Source: a bacterium
GTDB lineage: Bacteria; Dependentiae; Babeliae; Babeliales; RVW-14
DNA length: 7,920 nt
Assembly (NCBI GenBank): GCA_010027825.1
Contig: RGUK01000056.1
Location: forward strand, 1-7,920
Reading direction: 5' to 3'
This document shows, one piece after another, positions 1-5,349 of the stretch. The translations under genes were made by a program, and so were the position numbers. Each line of letters begins with the position of its first letter. The stretch's first letter is position 1. The notes beneath the pieces were generated by a model, which saw only the letters and a program-made list of their open reading frames with translations, did no database searches and had not been told where the DNA came from.

Positions 1-1
1 C

Positions 2-346
2 ATCAAACGGATTGAAAAGTTCATGACCGGCCTAGATTTGAATTCATTCCAAGCCGGCGGCACACCAAAAGTCCCTTTGGTTTTGGTGAGTGATTGTGGG
101 TTCAAGGAAGAGCTTCTCCCGTTGGCTAGATGTTTTGGTACCAGCAACATCCTCATGGTTCACGTTCACCGCGATGGTTGCACGTTCCAGAATGATAGTC
201 GGTCATACGTGAAGTCTGGTGACATTGAGACTGTTCAGGTCATCAGCGGGGAACGCGCCGCCTATCAAGACCAAATTCGCTTAATTGTGCGGAGTTGGCT
301 GGAAGGTCATGGCCTGTTTAAACTAACTCAGGTCGAGACGGAGTAA
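2..346 (+). CDS. Putative phage deoxynucleoside monophosphate kinase, C-terminal part (5' end outside window)
   Basis: The frame is open to the left edge. An ATG at 23 could start a 107-residue protein, but codons 2-22 (IKRIEKF) read on without a stop, so the gene is probably truncated by the window. After the ATG come a beta-strand-like run ending in the motif VSDCGFKEE (about residues 22-30), then LMVHVHRDG and the motif NDSRSY. I recall this order from phage nucleotide-kinase-like proteins, which phosphorylate dNMPs to dNDPs to supply DNA synthesis; this is from memory, not a search. No P-loop is visible, as expected if the N-terminal half is upstream. The stop is 9 bases before the integrase start, so the two are probably co-transcribed. 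A different P-loop ATPase-like protein is possible. Confidence 0.5.
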   Translation: MKRIEKFMTGLDLNSFQAGGTPKVPLVLVSDCGFKEELLPLARCFGTSNILMVHVHRDGCTFQNDSRSYVKSGDIETVQVISGERAAYQDQIRLIVRSWLEGHGLFKLTQVETE

Positions 347-355
347 GCCACAGTC

Positions 356-1222
356 ATGTATCAACCCAGACTTTACAAGGTGAGGGTCAAGGTTCCAAAG
401 ACCGTGACCCAGCTTTGTGCGCTGTTTTTGGTGAACACTGGTAAACGTGCCAGCTACAACACGAAAACACGCTATTCGTTTGTTATGGACGCTCTGGTAG
501 AATACTTCGGCTCACGGCAATGGCGCTGTGTATCACGTGGGGAGTTCATTGAATTCTTCAATAGTGTATCCCACAAATTAAGTCCGGCAACATTGCGGCT
601 GGTGGTCACGGTCACGAAGTCTACATTCATATGGGGCGCTTATAACTTTGGCGGCAGTGTGGATTTCCCCAAAGATTATCTACGCTATGTGGCCAAACCT
701 CCGGTGCGGGTACGTTATCTCACGGCGGAACAGTTGAAGAAGTTGATTGAACTGATGGACATCGAAAATCCAGGTGTGGGTACTATGGCCACCTTGGCCG
801 CAACATCCGGGCTTCGAAAGAATGAATTGGCCAACGTCAGGGTGAAGGATGTGAAATGGTCGTACCCATATGAGGTCACGCTTTACAACACCAAAAACCG
901 GACGAGTCGGGTTGTCCCCATCAAGCCGGAGGTACTGAAAATGCTGATGCGTTACCGGTCGCCGAACACCAACAACATGCTGTTTCCCAAAAGGCTGTTC
1001 AGCCGACTGGACTACATCATGCGGAAATGCACCAAACGTGCCGGGATTGAGGAAGCGTTTACCTTCCACGACCTACGCCACCACGCAGCCAGTATGTTGG
1101 CGCAAAAGGGTGTTGACCTCTATGTCCTCGGCGCTATCCTCGGCCACAAGAATTTATCCACAACGCAACGATATGCTCACCTCAACACAAGGAACCTCCA
1201 CGATGCCTTCGACAAACTCTAA
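356..1222 (+). CDS. int: Tyrosine recombinase / phage integrase
   Basis: A 288-residue site-specific recombinase that would join phage and host attachment sites through a 3'-phosphotyrosine intermediate. All the catalytic positions can be placed: Arg154 in TSGLRKNEL, a probable beta-hairpin Lys180 in YNTKNRTSR, His238 and Arg241 in FHDLRHH, His264 in LGHKNLSTT, and nucleophile Tyr273 in QRYAHL. Residues about 10-110 form the SAM-like core-binding region, and 120-288 the catalytic domain, starting at the typical YLTAEQLKKL. The length is that of a short integrase with little or no arm-binding domain. The catalytic set is intact, so the enzyme looks functional. The ATG at 356 follows the previous stop by 9 bases; the nearest Shine-Dalgarno-like GGAG (340-343) is rather far upstream. 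A XerC/D-like role cannot be excluded, but the phage context favours integration. Confidence 0.93.
   Translation: MYQPRLYKVRVKVPKTVTQLCALFLVNTGKRASYNTKTRYSFVMDALVEYFGSRQWRCVSRGEFIEFFNSVSHKLSPATLRLVVTVTKSTFIWGAYNFGGSVDFPKDYLRYVAKPPVRVRYLTAEQLKKLIELMDIENPGVGTMATLAATSGLRKNELANVRVKDVKWSYPYEVTLYNTKNRTSRVVPIKPEVLKMLMRYRSPNTNNMLFPKRLFSRLDYIMRKCTKRAGIEEAFTFHDLRHHAASMLAQKGVDLYVLGAILGHKNLSTTQRYAHLNTRNLHDAFDKL
1189..1194 (+). promoter_or_regulatory. Ribosome binding site deciding the start of the HTH gene
   Basis: AAGGAA lies 8 bases before the ATG at 1203, inside the last codons of the integrase gene. It supports 1203 over the upstream in-frame ATG at 1038, which lies deep in the integrase gene and would add 55 residues of out-of-frame integrase sequence. 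Confidence 0.65.
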
Positions 1223-1490
1223 ACGTAAACCTGAAACTGACACCCCAAAAACACCGCCCCATTGGATTGGCGCGGCCGTGAAGGATTGTATCAGTAAAAA
1301 TAAGAATGGTGTATACGGCACACTGATGACGCTTGGAATCAGCTACGTCTCATACTACCGTATGGTTAATGGCCGAACCCAGTTCAAAAGCCTGACCCTT
1401 GCGGAACGCATCTTCCGGTCGGCTGGATTGCGGTTGCTGATTGTGAACACTGAGAATGAAGTCGTCTATAAATCACCTGACACTCAGTAG
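1203..1490 (+). CDS. Small HTH (XRE/Cro-like) DNA-binding protein, probable regulator
   Basis: A 95-residue protein with a polar, Pro/Lys/Thr-rich N-terminus (about 1-20) followed by a compact helical region. Residues 22-80 have the spacing of a Cro/C1-type helix-turn-helix: a first helix (IGAAVKDCIS), a second around VYGTLMTLG, a recognition-like helix SYVSYYRMVNG (49-57 core), then a helix in LTLAERIFRSAG leading to GLRLLIV. The sequence 'YYRMVNGR ... L.LAERI.R..GLRL' matches my memory of phage Cro-like proteins. The start overlaps the end of the integrase gene by 20 bases and has a good ribosome binding site, which suggests translational coupling. It could be a lysogeny repressor, a Cro-like switch protein or an excisionase/directionality factor; the sequence does not decide between them. 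Its last 7 bases overlap the convergent spanin gene. Confidence 0.6.
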   Translation: MPSTNSKRKPETDTPKTPPHWIGAAVKDCISKNKNGVYGTLMTLGISYVSYYRMVNGRTQFKSLTLAERIFRSAGLRLLIVNTENEVVYKSPDTQ

Positions 1491-1804
1491 CCGCACCGCA
1501 TACGGAAGATGTCATTGAGGTCGGAAGTGGTCTTGAGAAGTTTAGCGGTCATCATCTTATCACTGTTGGCTGCTTGTGGGTCTTCCAGAGTGTTCAGCAT
1601 GTCCTGGATAAGATACTCAGGAAACAGGATGGGTTGGACATCGGAACACCGGATAAAACTAATCCTAGGAGCGTCCTGTTGGGTCGTTTTTTCCGGTATA
1701 TTTTGCCACAGTGTTCCGCAGCCGGTCAGCGTAAGTGTTGCTGCCGGAATCAACCATTTTAAGATTTTCCACTTCTTTGTCGGTTTGCTGGATTTGTTCA
1801 ACAC
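1484..1804 (-). CDS. Putative outer-membrane lipoprotein spanin (Rz1-like o-spanin)
   Basis: From a GTG at 1804 this encodes 106 residues: a short Lys-rich n-region (about 1-15), a hydrophobic stretch, and a lipobox LTGC with the acylated Cys at position 29. The mature chain of about 78 residues has Cys near the middle and near the C-terminus (RMRCGY). It would be lipidated, sorted to the outer membrane, and act with the inner-membrane spanin at the end of lysis. The start lies inside the upstream gene in another frame, the nested layout typical of Rz/Rz1. The GTG is favoured because GAGAGGG (1820-1814) sits 9 bases upstream; in-frame ATGs at 1846 and 1870 would give unusually long n-regions. 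Unlike lambda Rz1, it is not proline-rich. Assignment rests on lipobox, nesting and position, not on recognised homology. Confidence 0.62.
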   Translation of the reverse strand: MLNKSSKPTKKWKILKWLIPAATLTLTGCGTLWQNIPEKTTQQDAPRISFIRCSDVQPILFPEYLIQDMLNTLEDPQAANSDKMMTAKLLKTTSDLNDIFRMRCGY

Positions 1805-1898
1805 GTTTGGCTTCCCTCTCTTGTTTAAGCCATGCGGTGATGGCATCCGCGATACCTTTGATGAACGCACCTACAATGGCAACGACAAGGGCCTGCAT
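1665..1898 (-). CDS. Putative inner-membrane spanin (Rz-like i-spanin)
   Basis: A 77-residue protein with a hydrophobic N-terminus (ALVVAIVGAFIKGIADAITAWL, about residues 3-24, cited here as one hydrophobic segment) and then a charged helical stretch rich in Glu, Lys, Arg and Gln (KQEREAKRVEQIQQTDKE) that could form a coiled coil. This is the architecture of a Rz-type i-spanin: an N-terminal membrane anchor and a periplasmic coiled coil that meets the lipoprotein partner. The hydrophobic segment is broken by Lys14 and Asp18, so it is a weak membrane anchor and may be amphipathic. The ATG is 4 bases after the holin stop, with only a weak GGA upstream, so coupling to holin translation is likely. 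The lipoprotein gene starts inside it. At 77 residues it is short for an Rz; a second holin-like or unrelated lysis protein is the alternative. Confidence 0.55.
   Translation of the reverse strand: MQALVVAIVGAFIKGIADAITAWLKQEREAKRVEQIQQTDKEVENLKMVDSGSNTYADRLRNTVAKYTGKNDPTGRS
1814..1820 (-). promoter_or_regulatory. Ribosome binding site for the nested lipoprotein gene
   Basis: GAGAGGG read on the - strand, 9 bases before the GTG at 1804. It lies within the coding sequence of the upstream spanin-like gene and is the main reason for choosing the GTG start. Confidence 0.45.
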
Positions 1899-1902
1899 TG
1901 AT

Positions 1903-2334
1903 TTAGTTCCAAGTGCCGGGGTTGGTGTCGTGGTTCATCAGAGCGGCGGTCACGCGCTGTTCAATCTGCTCACGGCTCAGGTTGAGTTTCTGAATGGTGC
2001 CTGCCGCGTTGTTAATCACAAAGTTGGTACCAGCCGCAACCAGTGCATTCTTCGTTTCAATCTTTGTCCAGTCCAGTTTATCTACGCTTTGGATGGCATA
2101 CTTCACCGCAATGTCCACTTGGTTTGAGAGAAGGCGGTTCATCTCGACATCGTTTACTGCCAACTCAACATTGAATTTTGCTTTGACCCACGTGTTCAAA
2201 CGCTGGACCAACACCGCAGCTAAGGCGGTAACTGCCACACCCACCGCCATTAGGACTTGGGTGAGAAGGGGGGTCAGGTCAATGATATTGGGGTTTTGGG
2301 CGATAATTGTGCTGCTAATTGCTACTGGGTCCAT
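1903..2334 (-). CDS. Phage holin, LLH-type
   Basis: A 143-residue protein with one predicted membrane span at about residues 23-44 (LLTQVLMAVGVAVTALAAVL), followed by LNTWVKAKF and a long cytoplasmic-looking helical tail with QVDIAVKYAIQSVDK and a C-terminal LSREQIEQRVTAALMNH. A single N-terminal span followed by 'W.KAK' and a tail with 'A.KYA....' recalls the phage holin family named after phage LL-H (from memory of the family). Holins accumulate in the inner membrane and then form lesions that let the endolysin reach the wall. The ATG at 2334 has AGGA 9 bases upstream and overlaps the amidase stop by 13 bases. It sits between amidase and spanins, which supports the lysis role. Confidence 0.75.
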   Translation of the reverse strand: MDPVAISSTIIAQNPNIIDLTPLLTQVLMAVGVAVTALAAVLVQRLNTWVKAKFNVELAVNDVEMNRLLSNQVDIAVKYAIQSVDKLDWTKIETKNALVAAGTNFVINNAAGTIQKLNLSREQIEQRVTAALMNHDTNPGTWN

Positions 2335-2882
2335 GCGAGTGCATCCTTTTTGTTGCCTTTATTAAATCGCCCAAACTTGTCCAAGTTCAGCCAAGTTCGG
2401 TAGTCAAACACCGGGCAAGTTTTTGAACTTACTTCACAGTGTCCATGATATGTTACAAGGTCTGGATAGGTGCGGTCAATCCCCCAGGCCAGCTTAGAGA
2501 GCGTCTGGCGTTGGGCCTCGGTAAATTTATCGATGTCCAACCCATGAACGCATACAGCAATTGTACCGGTGTTGTTTCCAGCTTGGGCCGAGGGTGTTTG
2601 CTCTATGTTGCGGCCGGCTTCGAGTGTCCCATCCTTGCGGATAAAGAAGTGGTATCCGACATCCCGCCAACCCCTTTCCTTGACGTGTATGTCCCGCATA
2701 GCGCCTACGCAATCCATCCAAGCACTATCGCTGGCCGAGCAATGGATAAAAACCCGTGTGAACGGGCGTTTGATGCGTTTCAGGATTGGTATGATGATTG
2801 ATTTACCAGACGGTGTCAGGTAGTCCCCCGGAACAAAGAGGTGGTCGGCCGACTCCACTGGATACTTTGGAGTCTGCTGCAT
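2322..2882 (-). CDS. N-acetylmuramoyl-L-alanine amidase (endolysin)
   Basis: A 186-residue amidase of the T7-lysozyme/PGRP type (Amidase_2), which cuts the bond between N-acetylmuramic acid and L-alanine in peptidoglycan. The zinc ligands and catalytic residues can be placed by comparison with T7 lysozyme: His47 in VFIHCSAS, His148 in YHGHCEV and Cys156 in SSKTCP as ligands, with Tyr77 in GYHFFIRKDG and Lys154 as catalytic candidates. GTLEAGR is the usual strand after the Tyr motif. About 40 residues precede the core, which T7 lysozyme lacks; they contain no obvious signal peptide or cell-wall-binding domain, so export should depend on the holin. The ATG at 2882 directly abuts the TAA of the preceding gene and has no clear ribosome binding site, which suggests coupled translation. 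Confidence 0.92.
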   Translation of the reverse strand: MQQTPKYPVESADHLFVPGDYLTPSGKSIIIPILKRIKRPFTRVFIHCSASDSAWMDCVGAMRDIHVKERGWRDVGYHFFIRKDGTLEAGRNIEQTPSAQAGNNTGTIAVCVHGLDIDKFTEAQRQTLSKLAWGIDRTYPDLVTYHGHCEVSSKTCPVFDYRTWLNLDKFGRFNKGNKKDALAWTQ

Positions 2883-3215
2883 TTATGATAACCAGGTTAG
2901 GTTCAATACTTGAGCGTTAGCTGAGATGATTGAGAGTTGTGTAACGTCTTTAGTTAAACGCTTCATGGTTGGGTTCTGTTCGGGGCTGCTACCATTAATG
3001 ATGTCAACGGCCGGTATTACCGCTGGGCCGGCACCTTCAACAACCCAAAAGTTATCAGTTGGTGAAAATGTCACGTAGTTTGCACCAGCTGGGATGTCCA
3101 CAAGTTTAGCTGTGCCCGCAGCCAAAACCAGGGCGTTGCTGTGACCAAACGTTAAGGCTGGGACCGGTTTAAAATTCCCATCAAGTGCTTGCACAAGTGG
3201 CTTCATTGCTGGCAT
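2883..3215 (-). CDS. Small beta-rich phage protein, probably virion-associated
   Basis: A 110-residue protein with no signal peptide or membrane span. Residues about 28-110 read as a chain of short beta strands: ALVLAAGTAKLVDIPAG, then YVTFSPTDNFWVVEG, VIPAVDIINGSSPEQNP and a final TQLSIISANAQVLNLTWL. This strand order (an IPAG turn, a 'tdnfwv' strand, a 'NP' turn and a closing 'LSIIS...LNLTW') resembles small beta-sandwich proteins I remember from phage structural or pre-lysis regions, usually annotated as hypothetical or minor structural proteins. The exact role is unknown. The start at 3215 is well supported by GGAGGAA (3229-3223) 7 bases upstream; Met4 would be too far. It lies just after a hairpin terminator and is the first gene of the lysis cluster. 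Confidence 0.6.
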   Translation of the reverse strand: MPAMKPLVQALDGNFKPVPALTFGHSNALVLAAGTAKLVDIPAGANYVTFSPTDNFWVVEGAGPAVIPAVDIINGSSPEQNPTMKRLTKDVTQLSIISANAQVLNLTWLS

Positions 3216-3222
3216 ATTTTTG

Positions 3223-3229
3223 TTCCTCC
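3223..3229 (-). promoter_or_regulatory. Strong ribosome binding site at the head of the lysis cluster
   Basis: GGAGGAA, 7 bases before the ATG at 3215, is the strongest Shine-Dalgarno match in the window. The amidase behind this gene has no site of its own, so this one probably loads ribosomes for both. Confidence 0.6.
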
Positions 3230-3235
3230 ATAAAA

Positions 3236-3270
3236 TTTGGGCCAGTCATATACTGGCCCAAAGTTTTTTT
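3236..3270. terminator. Hairpin terminator, possibly bidirectional
   Basis: A perfect 11-bp inverted repeat, TTTGGGCCAGT (3236-3246) and ACTGGCCCAAA (3252-3262), with a 5-base loop. On the + strand it is followed by G and seven T (3264-3270), a classical intrinsic terminator. On the - strand, the direction of the flanking genes, the stem is followed only by AAATTTTATGG, a weaker U-run, though the A-run on its 5' side could extend the stem. It therefore may partly end late transcripts between the fibre genes and the lysis cluster, and would stop + strand transcripts more efficiently. Confidence 0.72.
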
Positions 3271-3284
3271 GTCTGCAACAACTA

Positions 3285-3809
3285 TTATTGGTAGGTGCAG
3301 CTTACGCAACCGGTGTACAACCAACGGCCTTCAACAAACCGCATGGTCACACTTGAGCCGGAAACAGCCAACGTTGCTGTACCAGCACCGCCGTACGCAC
3401 TAGACGGAGAAATCGTCAGTGGTGTGGTGGTTGAAGCAAATCCCACAGCGGCAATAGTTAGACGCTGTTCTTCCACACCAGCCGGCACAGACAGAGTAAG
3501 TGGTGCGGCTGCGGCGTTACGGACTGGAATTACCTCACGGTCAAGGGTCAGTGTTTGAGACACAGTGATAGAACTTGAGGTGATTGGGGTAGCACCACGT
3601 GTGATGATAACACCATTATTGGTAATACCCACACCGGCGGATTGTGTGCCCATCCCTTCAAAACGGAATTGAGGTTCACCAGAAACCGTAGTGTTCTGTT
3701 GTAAACGTACGGGAATGCTACGCACAAATGCAGACGTTTGGGCAACCACAACAGCCGCAACAGCCAAGGCGCTCAAGGCAACGGAGGCAAAAAGCAGTTT
3801 ATTTTTCAT
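3285..3809 (-). CDS. Secreted beta-rich protein of unknown function, phage fibre-head-like
   Basis: A 174-residue protein with a clear N-terminal Sec-type signal peptide: MKNK, then a hydrophobic run at about 6-22 (FASVALSALAVAAVVV) and small residues at a plausible cleavage site after Ala23 or Ala27. The rest is Thr/Ser/Val/Gly-rich and reads as beta strands. Residues 104-166 (PLTLSVPAGVEEQRLTI ... ATLAVSGSSVTMRFVEGRWLYTG) align by eye with the C-terminal half of the neighbouring upstream protein. The C-terminus holds CVSC, which could be oxidised in the periplasm. AAGGA lies about 10 bases before the ATG. A signal peptide on a phage structural-type protein is unusual: it may be displayed on the host surface, assemble in the periplasm, or use the hydrophobic N-terminus as an anchor. 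No specific function is recognised. Confidence 0.7.
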   Translation of the reverse strand: MKNKLLFASVALSALAVAAVVVAQTSAFVRSIPVRLQQNTTVSGEPQFRFEGMGTQSAGVGITNNGVIITRGATPITSSSITVSQTLTLDREVIPVRNAAAAPLTLSVPAGVEEQRLTIAAVGFASTTTPLTISPSSAYGGAGTATLAVSGSSVTMRFVEGRWLYTGCVSCTYQ

Positions 3810-3828
3810 GATTCATATATCCTTTTTA

Positions 3829-4317
3829 TTAACTTACGGTGTAACCATTTCCACCAACGATAACCCATTTGGTTGTCGAAGATGTCACTTTAAGGCAGCG
3901 GAGAGTAACTGAATCACCCACCGCATCTAAAGTAATTTTTGTGGTCACGCCCAAAATGTTGGCGCTGGTCGGTAGAATATCAAAATCCGTACCGGCCTTG
4001 GAGTTCATGAAGATTGTGATTTCTTCGCCCTCAACCCCATTTGGTAGACTGATGTCAGTTTGACCGGTGTTGGCATTAAGTGCCGTAGCGGTATAGCCGA
4101 GTTCAATCGTTCCGTTGTTGTTACTGTTCGTGTATTCCACGAAGTCTTGTCCGTGATGTTTTGTCGGAACACCTTTGGTCGTAACCCCAAAGCCGCCACC
4201 CACCACATTAAAACCAATCTGGGGGGCACCAACGGTGCTGTTACGGCCGACAAACGCATCCCGCACAGCACGTGGTTTTAGCACGGGGCTGATGTAGTTT
4301 GCAGTATTTTTAGCCAT
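3829..4317 (-). CDS. Beta-rich phage structural-type protein, paralogous to its neighbour
   Basis: A 162-residue protein without signal peptide. The N-terminal third is Gly/Val/Asn-rich (FNVVGGGFGVTTKGVP). Residues about 88-156 form a recognisable module, DISLPNGVEGEEITIF, then FDILPTSANILG, ITLDAVGDSVTLRC and KWVIVGGNGY. I remember similar 'LP.G.EG.E.TI ... P.....G....L...GDSVTL ... W.vvggng' modules at the ends of phage fibre or capsid-decoration proteins. The same strand order recurs in the next gene downstream, 19 bases away, suggesting duplication and divergence. The ATG at 4317 has AGGATGGA upstream. A sigma70-like promoter lies in the 90-base gap before it. A receptor-binding or decoration role is likely but not demonstrated. 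Confidence 0.65.
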   Translation of the reverse strand: MAKNTANYISPVLKPRAVRDAFVGRNSTVGAPQIGFNVVGGGFGVTTKGVPTKHHGQDFVEYTNSNNNGTIELGYTATALNANTGQTDISLPNGVEGEEITIFMNSKAGTDFDILPTSANILGVTTKITLDAVGDSVTLRCLKVTSSTTKWVIVGGNGYTVS

Positions 4318-4370
4318 GTTTTTCCATCCTATCCTTCCCTACTTTGGCACCATGCCGCGTAGTGATTGCA

Positions 4371-4399
4371 ATTTAACGTGATAATTTGTTTTATGCCAA
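4371..4399 (-). promoter_or_regulatory. Candidate sigma70-type promoter
   Basis: On the - strand, TTGGCA (4399-4394, 5 of 6 matches to the -35 consensus) is separated by exactly 17 bases from TTAAAT (4376-4371, 4 of 6 to the -10 consensus). A transcript would start near 4364 and lead into the gene starting at 4317. The site is in the largest non-coding gap of the window (4318-4407), which contains nothing else I recognise except a short GGCA/TGCC inverted repeat. The -10 match is only moderate. Confidence 0.4.
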
Positions 4400-4407
4400 G
4401 GTAAATT

Positions 4408-5349
4408 TTAAGTACCGCTGACTAAACTCACGAATTTCACGCCGTTACAGAACTGAATGGTGTTGCTGACCGAGTTGAATCGAATAACCCCTGTGTCTGC
4501 GGAACCACACGTGGCTACAGAATTAACCTGAATTGAAGTAGCTGACACTTTTCCATAAACATCTAATGGTGTTGTTGGACTTGTTCCAGCACCAATTGCG
4601 GTCCAGCTTGTTATCCAGGTTGTCCCACTGACATGGAGAGTAGCTGATGGGTTATCTGATGAGCCGGCCACAGCCCCAGTTAAATTAATGCCAAACACAC
4701 CGGCGCTGTTTGTTGAACCAAACACTAACTGACTATTTGCACTCCCACGAGCAATCTTTAAACGGGCACTGCTATCCATAAAAAAGGTTGCACGGTTTCC
4801 GCTGTTTGAAGCCTCAATAGTTAAACCTGAGTCCAAGTTTGAAGATTGGTTTGTCTGTTTAACAGTTAAGGCTGCGGTTGTATTACTGACTACGGGTTGA
4901 CCCACAATACTACGAGACACAAAAGCCGTGGTAAAACTGGCAGCAGAACCATATACGTTTGTCCCACTGATTGTGCCTCCTGCGGTGGAAGAAATCAGAT
5001 TAGCTATAACGTTGGTTCCGCTTAGGTTTGCTCCATAAACGTTTGTCCCACTGATTGTGCCTCCTGCGGTGGAAGAAATCAGATTAGCTATAACGTTGGT
5101 AAAACTTGTATTCAATCCATAAATATTGGTAGAAGACGCGGTATTATTTATGGTGACTGTTGTAAAACTTGCTGTTCGACCGTATACATTAGTACCTGAA
5201 ATTATACCACCAAAACTACTTGAAATCAGAACTGGATTGATAAGGGGGTTCACATTCCCATAATTGTATGCTCGATTAAATCCAGCTTGAGCCCATGACT
5301 GGCCGACAATAATTAAAGAAAGTAGAAGTAAACTTAAAATTTTACGCAT
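4408..5349 (-). CDS. Secreted fibre-like protein with 7-residue-multiple repeats
   Basis: From the ATG at 5349 this is 313 residues. Residues 1-20 are a strong signal peptide (MRKILSLLLLSLIIVGQSWA, cleavage after SWA). Residues 45-145 are repeats built on S-G-T-N-V-Y-G, at about 51, 72, 100 and 128, so spaced 21, 28 and 28 residues. Two copies of a 23-residue unit starting TNVIANLISS are identical (84-106 and 112-134). The middle is Asn/Ser/Thr-rich; the end has PLDVYGKVSATSIQ and a CGSADTGVIRFN...FCNGVKFVSL motif with Cys281 and Cys301, a module I remember from secreted and phage fibre-type proteins as 'GxIRYN...CNGxxW'. The ATG has AAGGG 8 bases upstream; a GTG at 5358 is possible. The start overlaps the previous gene by 8 bases. 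It could be a trimeric fibre or a surface-exposed host-modifying protein. Confidence 0.7.
   Translation of the reverse strand: MRKILSLLLLSLIIVGQSWAQAGFNRAYNYGNVNPLINPVLISSSFGGIISGTNVYGRTASFTTVTINNTASSTNIYGLNTSFTNVIANLISSTAGGTISGTNVYGANLSGTNVIANLISSTAGGTISGTNVYGSAASFTTAFVSRSIVGQPVVSNTTAALTVKQTNQSSNLDSGLTIEASNSGNRATFFMDSSARLKIARGSANSQLVFGSTNSAGVFGINLTGAVAGSSDNPSATLHVSGTTWITSWTAIGAGTSPTTPLDVYGKVSATSIQVNSVATCGSADTGVIRFNSVSNTIQFCNGVKFVSLVSGT
4955..5100. repeat. Perfect 62-base direct repeat, 84-base period
   Basis: The 62 bases at 4955-5016 are identical to 5039-5100, and the six bases before each copy differ at one position. The period is 84 bases, so the duplication keeps the reading frame and adds 28 residues to the fibre-like protein. 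Identity at the DNA level, including silent positions, indicates a recent duplication or ongoing homogenisation, while the other repeats of the protein are diverged. Confidence 0.95.

Noticed and set aside
1038..1202. N-terminal extension of the HTH gene back to the ATG at 1038.
   Set aside because: It would be entirely out-of-frame integrase sequence with no ribosome binding site, while 1203 has AAGGAA at 8 bases.
1509..1901. A + strand open frame with an apparent lipoprotein signal (LAVIILSLLAACGSS) just behind the HTH gene.
   Set aside because: It is antisense to the nested spanin-like genes, has no spaced ribosome binding site, and after the signal-like start becomes Cys/Trp/Phe-rich without recognisable structure. 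The - strand genes fit the lysis cassette and have good junctions with their neighbours.
4351..4400. TTGGCA/TGCCAA inverted repeat in the gap before the 162-residue gene as a terminator or attachment site.
   Set aside because: The arms are 6 bases apart by a long loop and no T-tract follows; the stretch is better read as a promoter. No tRNA-like or integrase core-like sequence was found to support attP.
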